NCBI GenBank assembly: GCA_024102815.1
Contig: JAGFJJ010000032.1
Span: 1-64,000, forward strand
Source of the DNA: Phycisphaerae bacterium
GTDB lineage: Bacteria; Planctomycetota; Phycisphaerae; UBA1845
DNA length: 64,000 nucleotides
Direction of reading: 5' to 3'
Part shown: positions 35,582 through 45,475 of the stretch, piece by piece
Numbering within the stretch: the first letter of the stretch is position 1
Layout: each line of letters starts with the position of its first letter
Position numbers and translations under genes: made by a program
Notes under the pieces: model-generated
The model's input: the letters and a program-made list of their open reading frames with translations, nothing else
The model's database searches: none
What the model was told of the DNA's origin: nothing

Positions 35582-35771
35582 CCAGAAGCATCCTCCACTC
35601 GCGCTGTCGGTCCCACGTCCTGCCGGCCGTGTGCCGTGCCTTGCGCTTTTCGCGCCAAACTACTTGAATCTTCCTACAACCCGATTTCCAACAAATACCA
35701 ACCGAGGCAATCTCCCGGCGTGCCCTCCGCTGCGGGACCTTCAAACGGTCCGGTGATCGGAAGGTGCCGAA

Positions 35772-35844
35772 AGCTGCTGACGGGAATCGAACCCGTGACC
35801 TCGTCCTTACCAAGGACGCACTCTACCGGCTGAGCTACAGCAGC
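35772..35844 (-). tRNA. tRNA-Thr (GGT anticodon)
   Basis: 73 nucleotides. The acceptor stem GCTGCTG pairs with CAGCAGC, discriminator T. The anticodon stem CGTCC/GGACG encloses TTGGTAA with anticodon GGT. The T-arm ACGGGTTCGATTCCCGT is intact and no 3' CCA is encoded. It lies 190 bases ahead of tuf, the classical tRNA-Thr-tuf order. Confidence 0.96.
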
Positions 35845-36018
35845 GGCACATCGGCGCGGACCCGTGAGAATCGCATGACCGCCGCCGGCGAGGGAATTCC
35901 GCTGCGAGCGGACTCGCCTGAAAACGCCCGCCGTGGGCTCTCCGTGGCGCCTTGTCTGCGCAGCGGGAGTACCATCGACCGCCCGGCGAGACAGTCCGCA
36001 CCTCTCAGAAGCCCGGCA

Positions 36019-36046
36019 AGTATACGGCCCGCGCATTGCTTGTCAA
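36019..36046 (-). promoter_or_regulatory. Strong promoter of the tRNA-Thr-tuf-secE-nusG transcript
   Basis: On the minus strand, -35 TTGACA (36046-36041) and -10 TATACT (36024-36019) are separated by 16 bases. This is the best promoter match in the window. The predicted start near 36012 lies about 170 bases upstream of tRNA-Thr. Confidence 0.7.
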
Positions 36047-36220
36047 ACCCAAACCAAGGCGTTGCGAACAGATTCCCGGCGTCCACTCAGCAGGGCGCGG
36101 ATGGGCGCTGGAAGACCGCTTCGAGGTGCGTCCATCTCACCCTTTCGAAGCCAGGGAGAGAGCATCTCCGTTGAGTTATCGGATTGGAACGGGCAGCGGC
36201 GGGATCGCCGGGAATTCCGC

Positions 36221-36249
36221 TTGTCCAGCCGGACGGCGGGCAGTAGAGT
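36221..36249 (+). promoter_or_regulatory. Possible promoter of the aldo/keto reductase operon
   Basis: TTGTCC (36221-36226) and TAGAGT (36244-36249) with a 17-base spacer, about 95 bases before the likely GTG start. Moderate match only. Confidence 0.3.
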
Positions 36250-36343
36250 GGCCGGTTCCATCCGAGGGGGCATTTCGGCCCCTCTTCCGACCCGCCCGAC
36301 GGTCCCGGGTCGGCAAATTCCCAACGTAGGAGTCCGACGGCCG

Positions 36344-37297
36344 GTGGAACGACGAAGGCTCGGCAACAGCGGCATGGAGGTATCGGCCATCGGGCTGGGG
36401 ACATGGGCCATGGGCGGCGCCGTGGAGTCCTGGGGTCATGTGGACGACCGGGAGTCCATTGCGGCGATCCACGAAGCGCTGGAATGCGGAATCAACCTAA
36501 TCGATACAGCGCCGATTTACGGTCTCGGGCACAGCGAAGAGATCGTGGGCAAGGCCACGCTGGGGCGGCGGAAGGACGTGTTTCTGGCCACGAAATGCGG
36601 CCTGTTGTTCCCGCGAAACCGGGAGGACGTCCCGGAGCGATGCCTGACCAAGGATTCGATTTTGCGGGAGTGCGACGCGAGCCTGCGCCGCCTGCGGACG
36701 GATGTCATCGACCTTTACCAATGTCACTGGCCCGACCCGAAGACGCCGATCCGCGAGACGATGGAGGCGATGGTATCGCTTCTTCACCTGGGGAAGATCC
36801 GGGCGATCGGCGTCTCGAATTTCAGCCTGGAACAGATTGCCGCAGCCCGGGAATTCGGTCCGGTGCACAGTCTTCAGCCGCCGTTTTCAATGCTGCACCT
36901 GCACGCAGCCAACGATCTGCTTCCGTTCTGCAAGGAGCACGACATCGGGGTGCTGGCTTACAGCCCGCTGGCGAAGGGACTCCTTTCCGGGCGGTTTTCG
37001 CCGGAGACGCCACTTTCGGGCATCCGCAGTCGCGATCCGGAGTTTCTGGGCAGCCGGTTCCGGGGAAATCTGTTGCTGGTGGAGAAGCTCAAGGTGATTG
37101 CGGGAAGGTACGACCGAACCGTGACGCAACTGGTGCTGAACTGGACTGCGTATCATGATGGGGTGACGGCACCGATCGTCGGCGCGAAACTGGCCTCGCA
37201 GGTGAGCGAGGCATCGCAGAGCATCGGCTGGAAGCTGCGCGAGGAGGATCGCGCCGAGATTGATCGACTCGTTCGGGAGAACGGGCACGGGATTTAA
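36344..37297 (+). CDS. Aldo/keto reductase
   Basis: A 317-residue TIM-barrel oxidoreductase. The GTG at 36344 gives the family start (V)ERRRLGNSGMEVSAIGLGTW, with GTAGGAG 11 bases upstream. The catalytic tetrad is visible: Asp and Tyr in LIDTAPIYGLGHSEE, Lys in FLATKCG, His in DLYQCHWPD. The NADPH-binding end has VLNWTAYHDGVTAPIVGAK. The C-terminal half has the usual GVLAYSPLAKGLLSG. It is closest in style to the YajO/YghZ-type subfamily; the substrate is unknown. The next gene starts 15 bases downstream. Confidence 0.88.
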   Translation: MERRRLGNSGMEVSAIGLGTWAMGGAVESWGHVDDRESIAAIHEALECGINLIDTAPIYGLGHSEEIVGKATLGRRKDVFLATKCGLLFPRNREDVPERCLTKDSILRECDASLRRLRTDVIDLYQCHWPDPKTPIRETMEAMVSLLHLGKIRAIGVSNFSLEQIAAAREFGPVHSLQPPFSMLHLHAANDLLPFCKEHDIGVLAYSPLAKGLLSGRFSPETPLSGIRSRDPEFLGSRFRGNLLLVEKLKVIAGRYDRTVTQLVLNWTAYHDGVTAPIVGAKLASQVSEASQSIGWKLREEDRAEIDRLVRENGHGI

Positions 37298-37312
37298 GAC
37301 GAGCTTCGCATC

Positions 37313-39178
37313 GTGAAAGACTCCGCACGGGAAACTTCGCCGCCGCGGCTGACCCTGGCTCACACCCGGGACGGGGAATCTGCAAACCAAGGGGGCGAGG
37401 TAAGGAGGGAAGCCGTTCGTGCATCGCGGCCTCGAGCGGCGCTGCGTGTTCTGGCGGCGGTGGTGCTCTCGCTCGCGGTGGGTGCGGTTGTCACGCTGTG
37501 GGGGCCGTTCGAATACCTTTGTGGAGCGACGCTGGCCGTCACGCCCGATTCGCGAGGTGAGGAAGGCGCGGCCGATGGATCGTCGGGGGCTGTTCCGTCG
37601 GCTCGCGGCAGCTTTGCGGCACGGGAGCATCTGCGGCAGGTTTTCATGGATCACGCCTGGCGTCGGTTGGGTCCGAACCTGCCGGAATCGGGCGGATCGA
37701 TGAAGGGCTGGTACGTGGAGACGACGGAATCCGGGGAACTGCAACTGGGGATTCGCACGACGAACCGGGAACTGGCCGTGGAGCAGGCACGGGGCGTCGC
37801 GGAGAGTTTTGTTCGGAGTATACGCGAGACGAGGGAAGCACAGCGGTCTACGCCGTCGGCGGGCGAGGCCGCCATCGGGGAGAGCGTGGATCAGCTTCAG
37901 CGGCGGCTGGCGTCGGTGGAGATGGGACTGGAGCAGACGCAGACATCCTTGCCCGAGGGCGATCCCACGGATGCGCAGAAGGCGCTGCTGGATCGCTGGA
38001 ACAAAGCGATCGGAGACTATCGCGCGGCGAAATCGGAGTTGAGCGCGGCGGCGCTCGAGGCAGCACGGCTTGGCCGATTGCCGATGCCGACGCAAGGCCT
38101 GCCCACAGGTGAGGAGCGAAAAGCGGCGCAGCTTGCGGATGAGGCGCTTCAACAGGATCTGCGCGAGCTCGGGGTGAATCTGGCCGAGCTGCGCAGGGAG
38201 TTGCTCGATGTCAGCGCGCGGTGCGCAGACTCCCTGACGAATCTCCGGGCGGCCGTGGGGCAACTCCTGCCGGCCGCGCAGCGTTTCGAGGAAGTGGCCA
38301 AGGCATCGGGGGTTATGCGCGACAGTGGTTTCGGGGACGCGGTGAAGGCCTACGCCGGGGAGGTCGAGCGGTTCGCGGTGAACTTCCAGCAAGATCGCGA
38401 GGCCCTGGCGGGAGTTCCGGATGATCCGCTGCTTTCGCATGCCATCGAGACACATGAAGCCCTTCGCAGTGAGTCGAACCGATTCCTGTTTGAAAGCGGC
38501 AAGCGACTGAGCGAGGTCCGCAGCAGTATGCGCGAGGCGACGGAATCCGGGCCGGACGTCACGGCATTCCACATCAGTCAGTCGGACGTCGCGCGGGCTT
38601 TCCAGGTTCTTCAACAGGAACATCATCGACTCGAGTTCGCGCTCGTCGGCTTCGAGCCGAGGGATAACTTTCGAATCGACAGCGCGGTGCGATCGGCCAA
38701 GGGGTTGCTGCGGCGCTGCCAGGATCGGATCGAGCGACTGGATGACGTGCTGTCGAAGAAAGCCCTGGAACGGGCGCGCAGCGAACACACGGCGCGGCTG
38801 GCGTCGGCCGAGCACCGCGTGGAGACGCTGCGCGGGGAGGTGGATGCCGCGGTTGCAGAGTTGCTCGACATTCAGAGCGACATCAACGTGAATATCGGTG
38901 CGGCGCAGTCGTACCTGCGGTCGTCCCTTCGGGCGCAACTTCTGGAGGAGCAGGCCGGGACGGCTCGGGAAGATCTTGCCCGCCTGGGCTCGACGTTGAC
39001 GCAACTGGAAAAGGAGCGACTGGCCTCGGCGACGGGGGCCGACGTCGAGTTGCTGCACTGCGGCGTGCTGGATGGGCCGGTCGATCTTCCGCGCCGATTG
39101 CAGCTCGGCGGGATCGCAGGCATCGCGGCACTCTTCGCGACGCTCGCCGGTCAGTGGCTGCTGCGCCGTCGGGTCTGA
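37313..39178 (+). CDS. Two-membrane-segment coiled-coil protein with Wzz-like topology
   Basis: A 621-residue protein of unknown function. A membrane segment at about 41-64 (AALRVLAAVVLSLAVGAVVTLWG) and another at about 596-616 (LGGIAGIAALFATLAGQWLLRR) flank a large, probably periplasmic helical region rich in Ala, Glu, Arg and Leu. The second segment is preceded by a Pro-containing stretch (DGPVDLPRRLQ), as in polysaccharide co-polymerases (Wzz/GumC). It lacks the C-terminal BY-kinase domain. It follows the aldo/keto reductase by 15 bases. No glycosyltransferase genes are adjacent, so a role in polysaccharide export is only a topology-based guess. Confidence 0.6.
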   Translation: MKDSARETSPPRLTLAHTRDGESANQGGEVRREAVRASRPRAALRVLAAVVLSLAVGAVVTLWGPFEYLCGATLAVTPDSRGEEGAADGSSGAVPSARGSFAAREHLRQVFMDHAWRRLGPNLPESGGSMKGWYVETTESGELQLGIRTTNRELAVEQARGVAESFVRSIRETREAQRSTPSAGEAAIGESVDQLQRRLASVEMGLEQTQTSLPEGDPTDAQKALLDRWNKAIGDYRAAKSELSAAALEAARLGRLPMPTQGLPTGEERKAAQLADEALQQDLRELGVNLAELRRELLDVSARCADSLTNLRAAVGQLLPAAQRFEEVAKASGVMRDSGFGDAVKAYAGEVERFAVNFQQDREALAGVPDDPLLSHAIETHEALRSESNRFLFESGKRLSEVRSSMREATESGPDVTAFHISQSDVARAFQVLQQEHHRLEFALVGFEPRDNFRIDSAVRSAKGLLRRCQDRIERLDDVLSKKALERARSEHTARLASAEHRVETLRGEVDAAVAELLDIQSDINVNIGAAQSYLRSSLRAQLLEEQAGTAREDLARLGSTLTQLEKERLASATGADVELLHCGVLDGPVDLPRRLQLGGIAGIAALFATLAGQWLLRRRV

Positions 39179-39292
39179 TGGACTTCCCATCGTCACGCAC
39201 GCAGGTGCTTCATTGACGATCATGCTCGAACGGTTCTCAAGATCATGCGGCAACGTGCGGAGCATTCGAACGCCTACGGCGTTTGCGGGCTC

Positions 39293-39375
39293 GCGCAGGC
39301 TAGAGCCCGCGGCTCAGAAGAGAGCCCTGATGTCGGACGGCAACGAAGACCCGCGCAGGCTGAAGCCTGCGGCTC
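39293..39375. repeat. Two copies of a GCAGGCT-centred palindromic repeat spaced 60 bases apart
   Basis: Copies at 39293-39315 and 39353-39375 match at 20 of 23 positions. The second contains the perfect palindrome GCAGGCT-GA-AGCCTGC; the first has one mismatch. The 60-base offset keeps the reading frame, so both encode a similar peptide (SRRLEPAAQK and PRRLKPAARS). One copy lies just before and one just inside the start of the next gene. This looks like a small dispersed repetitive element captured at the gene start. Confidence 0.6.
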
Positions 39376-40826
39376 GCAGTGGACAACGCCTATGGGCGGA
39401 GTGCCTCGTGGCCGTGCTCGTGATACTTCCGGTTACGGTTCGTGCCGGCGTCCCTGAAGGGGTCTCGCCTCCGACATGGGCCGTGGATGCGCGGTGGTAT
39501 CGCATCGATGTACCATGTCTCGATCGGAATACTCCGTCGGCGGCGGCGGAAGCCGGCGGCACCTCGGCCGAGCTTCGCAAGGCTCTTAGTCGCGCCCGCG
39601 AGCTCGAGTTCAACGCCGTAATCCTGTCGGGCGTACTCGTCCGCGCACCCGGTCCGGAGACGCCGGCCGGCTCACGACTACGCGCCAATCCCACTCTCTT
39701 TGACGCCGGCGCTGCTTCGCCACAATCTGACGAGTACCCGGACGGGTTCGCACCGGCAGAGCGCGCCCTGCTGGACGTGGTTCGCGAAGCACACCGGCTG
39801 GGGTTGCGCATCGTATTCTCGCTGTCAGCGGGTCTTGCCATGGAGGGTCCGGATTCGGGCAATGCCGACGTTCTCGTGGCCGAGACGCGAACCTGGTTTG
39901 ATCCGAACGGAGACGGTGATCCGAAGGACGGCGTTGACGGCTGGTTCTGGACCGACACCGCGAAGGTGCCGGATGAAACCTGGAAGGAATGGCACGCGGC
40001 GGTCAAGAAACTCAACGTGGACGCCCTGCTCATTTCAGAAGACGATCGCAGCGGAGAATCGCCGGGCCTTCAAGGAATCTTCGACGGGCATGTCGAGCGC
40101 GGTATCGGGGCGGCCGTGAAGCAGTTGATCGTCGCGCGCGAAGAGGGCTTTACCCCGGTGGAATTCTGGAAAGCCCTCGAGGAGATGTCTTGCGATTCGG
40201 CGGCATCTCCAGCCTCTCTGCCCACGCTCGAACCAGGCGCGCAGGCCGATTTGGGGAAGTTGTTGCCGCGGATGCGCCTCGCGCTTGCGTTCCAATTCTT
40301 GTACAAACAGCCTCCCATGCTGATCCGCGGCTATGAATTCGGGAACTTCGAACGGCCGGCCGTTGGTTCCTGCCGAAGTGAATGGCGGCTCGGTCAGGGC
40401 GAAGAATCAGAAGGAGATGACTCTGCGGCACGGCAACGAATGGAATTCGCCCAGCTGGTCCATTTATTCAATACGCAGCGTGCAGAGCGTGAAATCCTCC
40501 GGCGCGGAGAGGTCCGGCCGATCTTGCTGAAAGAGAGCGATCACGTTCTGGCGTTCTCCCGATCGTTGAAGGGCAGGCAGATCATCGTCTTGATCAACTG
40601 CGGCGATCGCCCGACCCGTGCCAAGCTGGATTTGAAAACGCCGCGACGCCTTCTGGGCATACTCACACCGCAACTGGTGACGCATCCGCAGGCAGCTCGA
40701 CTTCCGGGCCGGGCGGCCGTTGCCGGCCGACTTCTGGTCATGGGAGCGCGACAATACACCGACAGGACCGGCGCTCTCGACCTGGCCCTGGACGCCATGA
40801 GCGTGCGGCTCGTGCTCGTGGATTAA
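39330..40826 (+). CDS. Exported GH13 (alpha-amylase-like) protein with degenerate active site
   Basis: 498 residues from ATG 39330; an ATG at 39222 is in frame but the sequence between is repeat-like. A hydrophobic segment at 22-40 looks like a signal peptide. GH13 features remain: EAHRLGLRIVFSLSAG (154-168) at the first conserved region, DPNGDGDPKDGVDGW (191-205) followed by FWTDTAKVPDETWKEWH where active family members read RLDVA, and DALLISED (231-238) at the acid/base position. A C-terminal beta domain is suggested by HVLAFSRSLKGRQIIVLINCGD. The nucleophile Asp is replaced by Thr and the first-region Asp/His are gone, so hydrolase activity is doubtful. It is probably a pseudoenzyme. Confidence 0.65.
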   Translation: MSDGNEDPRRLKPAARSGQRLWAECLVAVLVILPVTVRAGVPEGVSPPTWAVDARWYRIDVPCLDRNTPSAAAEAGGTSAELRKALSRARELEFNAVILSGVLVRAPGPETPAGSRLRANPTLFDAGAASPQSDEYPDGFAPAERALLDVVREAHRLGLRIVFSLSAGLAMEGPDSGNADVLVAETRTWFDPNGDGDPKDGVDGWFWTDTAKVPDETWKEWHAAVKKLNVDALLISEDDRSGESPGLQGIFDGHVERGIGAAVKQLIVAREEGFTPVEFWKALEEMSCDSAASPASLPTLEPGAQADLGKLLPRMRLALAFQFLYKQPPMLIRGYEFGNFERPAVGSCRSEWRLGQGEESEGDDSAARQRMEFAQLVHLFNTQRAEREILRRGEVRPILLKESDHVLAFSRSLKGRQIIVLINCGDRPTRAKLDLKTPRRLLGILTPQLVTHPQAARLPGRAAVAGRLLVMGARQYTDRTGALDLALDAMSVRLVLVD

Positions 40827-40904
40827 ATTCCGGAGACGGCGACGTTCTCGGGTTACGAATGCGGCCGACGAGATGCACTACGCACTCCGGGAAACCCCGT
40901 TTGT

Positions 40905-41435
40905 TTATTCACGCATGGATTCGGCGCCGTCAAACGGCTCTTCTTCGTCGTCGCTGAAGCCAAAGATCTCCATCCATTCGCGGCGTTGATCCGGAGTCAG
41001 ACCGGGGGGCTTCTCTGCTTCGGGCACCTGCTCCGGCGACCGAGGCGACTGTTCCCCAGAAAACAACTCTTGAACAAAAACCACCGCGTCGGTGTGGCGG
41101 GACCGTCGGGCGCGAGCCTCGTGGGCCACGCCTCCATCGCTCGTGACGACTCGAACGGAAGCGGGATGGCGTGCTTTCTTGAGCAACTCGACGATAACGT
41201 CGTCGGCCGAGACGGGGGAGCTGAAGCGCACCAGAATCCGACTTGAAGCCATCTGCTTGGACAGTCCGCCCCGGGGCACGGGACCATCGAACACGAGCGT
41301 CACGTCGTCGTCCCCGCGCCGGGCCCAGCGCTCGACAACCTTGACCATGGTCTCTCGTCCGACCAGAGGGATCGGCGCATGGGCGTGCATGGCGTGGAGG
41401 AGGTTGTTGCCGTCGATGATGACGTGACCGGCCAC
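40905..41435 (-). CDS. NYN-domain (YacP-like) putative RNA nuclease
   Basis: 176 residues. The GTG at 41435 is preceded by AAGGGA eight bases upstream and gives (M)AGHVIIDGNNLLHAMHAH. The NYN/PIN-like fold is supported by IIDGNNLL (Asp), LVFDGPV and the later ADDVIVELLKKA ... VRVVTSDGGV, giving four spaced acidic residues. YacP/Rae1 of Bacillus, a relative, cleaves mRNA on the ribosome. The C-terminus is acidic and holds TPDQRREWMEIFGF. It converges on the GH13-like gene. Confidence 0.75.
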   Translation of the reverse strand: MAGHVIIDGNNLLHAMHAHAPIPLVGRETMVKVVERWARRGDDDVTLVFDGPVPRGGLSKQMASSRILVRFSSPVSADDVIVELLKKARHPASVRVVTSDGGVAHEARARRSRHTDAVVFVQELFSGEQSPRSPEQVPEAEKPPGLTPDQRREWMEIFGFSDDEEEPFDGAESMRE

Positions 41436-41648
41436 GGACGAAGTCCCTTGTACGGAGGGCTCCAGTGAGCGACGAGGGCGTGGCCCCATCGCCCGGAGCT
41501 GACCCAAGTCGCCATGAGGTACGGATGTGATTCTAGGACCAGCGAACGGACCCTGCCACGCCCACGGAGATCCGGACTGCAAATGAGGTCGCAGCGCAGG
41601 GCGGTCGCGTGGCGAACTCCGATGAGGTCGTGGAGCAGTGGCCCGATC

Positions 41649-41676
41649 TTGCCAATCCAACCCGATCTGTTACTGT
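41649..41676 (+). promoter_or_regulatory. Putative promoter of tRNA-Ala
   Basis: TTGCCA (41649-41654) and TACTGT (41671-41676) with a 16-base spacer place a start about 7 bases before the mature 5' end of the tRNA. Confidence 0.45.
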
Positions 41677-41690
41677 CGTTGCGTGCTCAG

Positions 41691-41763
41691 GGGGCCGTAG
41701 CTCAGTCGGGAGAGCGCCTGGTTTGCAACCAGGAGGTTGCCGGTTCGATCCCGGTCGGCTCCA
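41691..41763 (+). tRNA. tRNA-Ala (TGC anticodon)
   Basis: 73 nucleotides. Acceptor GGGGCCG pairs with CGGCTCC with one G-T pair, discriminator A. The anticodon stem CCTGG/CCAGG encloses TTTGCAA with anticodon TGC. The T-loop GGTTCGATCC is intact. No 3' CCA is encoded. It stands alone, not in an rRNA spacer. Confidence 0.95.
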
Positions 41764-42332
41764 ATGCGTTTCTCGCCCAGGAATCCCCCCGCTTTCCAGA
41801 TCATTATCCCGTCTTGATTGTCTCGAGTTTCATTCGACTTGTGCTGGGGCTGATACCCAGTGACCGGCTGGGATCCACTTGCATGACTGCGGAGACCATG
41901 GCTCTGCGAACGAGCGTAAACTCCTGCTTGAGGAGAGTACCGCCGATGGTCGAACGATCCGCCGGCACGTTCAGACTGTACCGACGAATACTCTCTTCCG
42001 CTCGCTTGTGGTTGACAAGAAAGGACTCTGGCTGGCGGGCCACTTTCAGCACGAGATAACCTGGGGGCCGCACGTCTTGAGGAATGAGGGAATTCACCAA
42101 CTATTCGTGCTGCGTCAGCCGAGATCGCGCGCTCCAATCTCGCCGTGATCCAAGCACCGGATAAACATGCCGCGACGGCCGGCACGTCCGACCGGCTGGT
42201 TTCCAACGGCGCAGCTAATACAATCAAAGGCGGCAAGCCGATCAGAACAGGGGACAGCCGAAATCGCCGGAGCGCGGGTATTCCCTGTTGTCGGGTCGTC
42301 CTGATCGAAATGCGCGGCCGGAGCCAAGCCCG
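41764..42332. other. Gene-poor stretch between tRNA-Ala and the histidine kinase
   Basis: About 570 bases. It contains one short plus-strand open frame resembling a fragment of a beta-propeller repeat protein (41879-42148, listed separately) and otherwise no supported feature. No clear promoter for the kinase was found. Confidence 0.5.
41879..42148 (+). pseudogene. Possible remnant of a beta-propeller repeat (SBBP-like) protein
   Basis: An 89-codon frame from TTG ends with DKKGLWLAGHFQHEITWG then PHVLRNEGIHQLFVLRQ. This matches the rhythm of one repeat of SBBP-type propellers (typically G-x-W/Y-V-x-G-x-F ... G ... D-x-F-V). A lone repeat next to a tRNA gene suggests a decayed remnant rather than a working gene. 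The first 40 codons show no similarity. Confidence 0.25.
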
Positions 42333-43901
<1,569 letters not shown>

Positions 43902-44014
43902 CGCGGCGGCCGCTCCCCCGCGACTCCCTTCTTCGGCGCGCGCCGGTTCCCAGCCGACGCCTGCGCGGCGTACAGGGTAAGGTTTTTTTTGGGGGAATCC
44001 GGCTTGGAATACGC

Positions 44015-44054
44015 TTGACAGCCGTCGCGGATTCATGTAACCTTATGGTTACAT
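44015..44054 (+). promoter_or_regulatory. Promoter with overlapping palindromic operator for the arsR-type operon
   Basis: -35 TTGACA (44015-44020), 17-base spacer, -10-like TAACCT (44038-44043). A perfect 8-bp inverted repeat ATGTAACC-TTAT-GGTTACAT (44035-44054) covers the -10 and the start site and ends at the base before the ATG. ArsR proteins bind such sites as dimers, so this is very likely the autoregulatory operator. The mRNA would have almost no leader. Confidence 0.7.
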
Positions 44055-44399
44055 ATGAAGCCTGAATCCATGGACGCGGTCTTTCAGGCGCTGGCGCACA
44101 AGACTCGGAGGAGGATGCTCGACATCGTGCGCAACAGTCCGGGTTGCAACGTCAACGACATCGCGGCGCACTTCGAGGTGAGCCGCATTGCCGTGATGAA
44201 ACACCTGGGCGTGCTGGAGACCGCCGGGTTGGTCATTTCCGAAAAGAAAGGACGGGACCGTCGTTTCCGCGTGAACACGGTCCCCATTCGGATGATCTAC
44301 GAACGCTGGACGACCGCATACAGCGCCCTGTGGGCCGGGGCGCTGACTGATATCAAATATCGCATCGAGGCCAAGAACAGGAAAGGGAAGCGCAAATGA
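44055..44399 (+). CDS. ArsR family transcriptional regulator
   Basis: 114 residues with a winged helix-turn-helix: FQALAHKTRRRMLDIVRNSP, the recognition helix VNDIAAHFEVSRIAVMKHLGVLE and the wing GLVISEKKGRDRRF. No Cys metal site is seen, so it is not a classical metal sensor but the SRPBCC-linked type. Its stop overlaps the next ATG (ATGA). The start lies directly against a palindromic operator and has no Shine-Dalgarno, consistent with leaderless translation. Confidence 0.9.
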   Translation: MKPESMDAVFQALAHKTRRRMLDIVRNSPGCNVNDIAAHFEVSRIAVMKHLGVLETAGLVISEKKGRDRRFRVNTVPIRMIYERWTTAYSALWAGALTDIKYRIEAKNRKGKRK

Positions 44400-44923
44400 G
44401 CGAAACGGAACGTGCCGTGTTCAAGGTGCACATCCGGGGCCGGATCGAAGACGTCTGGCAGGAGATCACCAAGACCGATTCTCTTCAGAAGGCGATATTC
44501 AACGCCCGCCTGCATACCAACGGATTGAAGCCGGGCGGGAAGATGCAGATGCGCTCGGCGAACGGCAAATATGTCATCGTCGTCGGTGATGTCCTGGAGT
44601 TCGACCCGCCCCACCGATTCTCGCACACGTTCAAGTTCACGACGCTTCCCGATCCGCCCTGCAAAGTAACCTACGACCTCAAGGAAGTAAGCGACAGCGT
44701 GGAGTTTACGTTGACCGTCGATGACATGCCCAAGGGCACGCAAACCGCCAAGCATATGACTACCGGCGGCAAGACGATCGTGGACACGCTGAAAGTCGTC
44801 GTGGAGACCGGCAAGCCACCGTTCGGCGTTCGGTTCGGCTATGCCATGCAGGCGGTCATGGGGCCGTTCGTCATGCCTTTTATCTTCGGCAAGAAGTGCC
44901 ACAGCGAGAACTGGCCGCTCTGA
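44396..44923 (+). CDS. SRPBCC (AHSA1-like) domain protein
   Basis: 175 residues. The START/Bet v1-like fold is suggested by VFKVHIRGRIEDVWQEITKTDSLQKAIFNAR, GGKMQMRSANGKYVIVVGDVLEFDPPHRFSHTF and KVTYDLKEVSDSVEFTLTVDD, as in AHSA1-type proteins that bind hydrophobic ligands. Coupled to the ArsR gene by a 4-base overlap, a pairing seen widely in bacteria. The ligand is unknown. Confidence 0.8.
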   Translation: MSETERAVFKVHIRGRIEDVWQEITKTDSLQKAIFNARLHTNGLKPGGKMQMRSANGKYVIVVGDVLEFDPPHRFSHTFKFTTLPDPPCKVTYDLKEVSDSVEFTLTVDDMPKGTQTAKHMTTGGKTIVDTLKVVVETGKPPFGVRFGYAMQAVMGPFVMPFIFGKKCHSENWPL

Positions 44924-44981
44924 TCGCGGTTGGGGAGGGTGATCGCGCAGCATCGCGCCGCGCGGACAAAGGAGAGAGGAA

Positions 44982-45365
44982 ATGGTTCGAGGAATCGCTT
45001 CGGTCATTGGCGGGTACATCGTCTGGACGGTCATCTGGCTGGCCTCGGGCGCAGGAATTCAGGCGGCCATGCCGGACGCCTTCGAAGAAACGGGCATGAC
45101 CTCACGGACCGGCGTGCTCCTGCTGCTTCTGGCGGTGAGCGTGTTTGCATCGCTTGCATCCGGTGCGACGGCCGGCGCTGTTGCCCGACGGGCTCCCGGC
45201 CGGCATGCCCTGATTTGCAGCCTGCTCCTCCTGGCCACGGGGATCGGCGTTCAGGCCTCGGTCTGGAACGAAATGCCCCTCTGGTACCATCTGCCGTTTC
45301 TGGTACTGATCGTGCCGGTCAACCTGATTGGAGCGGCGATGTTCTCGCGCAAGCCGGCAGTTTGA
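44982..45365 (+). CDS. Small integral membrane protein of unknown function
   Basis: 127 residues with four predicted membrane segments (about 5-27, 44-65, 74-93 and 100-121). A strong ribosome-binding site (AAAGGAGAGAGG) precedes the ATG. It lies 58 bases after the SRPBCC gene and is probably co-transcribed. No family was recognised with confidence; it resembles small membrane proteins often placed after ArsR-SRPBCC pairs. Confidence 0.65.
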   Translation: MVRGIASVIGGYIVWTVIWLASGAGIQAAMPDAFEETGMTSRTGVLLLLLAVSVFASLASGATAGAVARRAPGRHALICSLLLLATGIGVQASVWNEMPLWYHLPFLVLIVPVNLIGAAMFSRKPAV

Positions 45366-45475
45366 GGGGATATCTTTGCTGAATCGGGTCCGGTAGACTA
45401 CGCTGCTTCGGCGTTCCGGCGAGAAGCGCCGCTGCCAAACGCCTCATTGGGCCTGATTCATCGGAGAGACATTCC

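Larger units (their letters stand above)
35845..36343. other. Divergent intergenic region between tRNA-Thr/tuf and the aldo/keto reductase
   Basis: About 500 bases with no supported gene. The right half drives the aldo/keto reductase on the plus strand; the middle holds a strong minus-strand promoter for the tRNA-Thr-tuf transcript. The rest shows no recognisable structure. Confidence 0.5.

Noticed and set aside
36887-39265. Long minus-strand frame opposite the Wzz-like gene
   Set aside because: No motif; the plus-strand frame has membrane segments, coiled-coil pattern and an operon neighbour.
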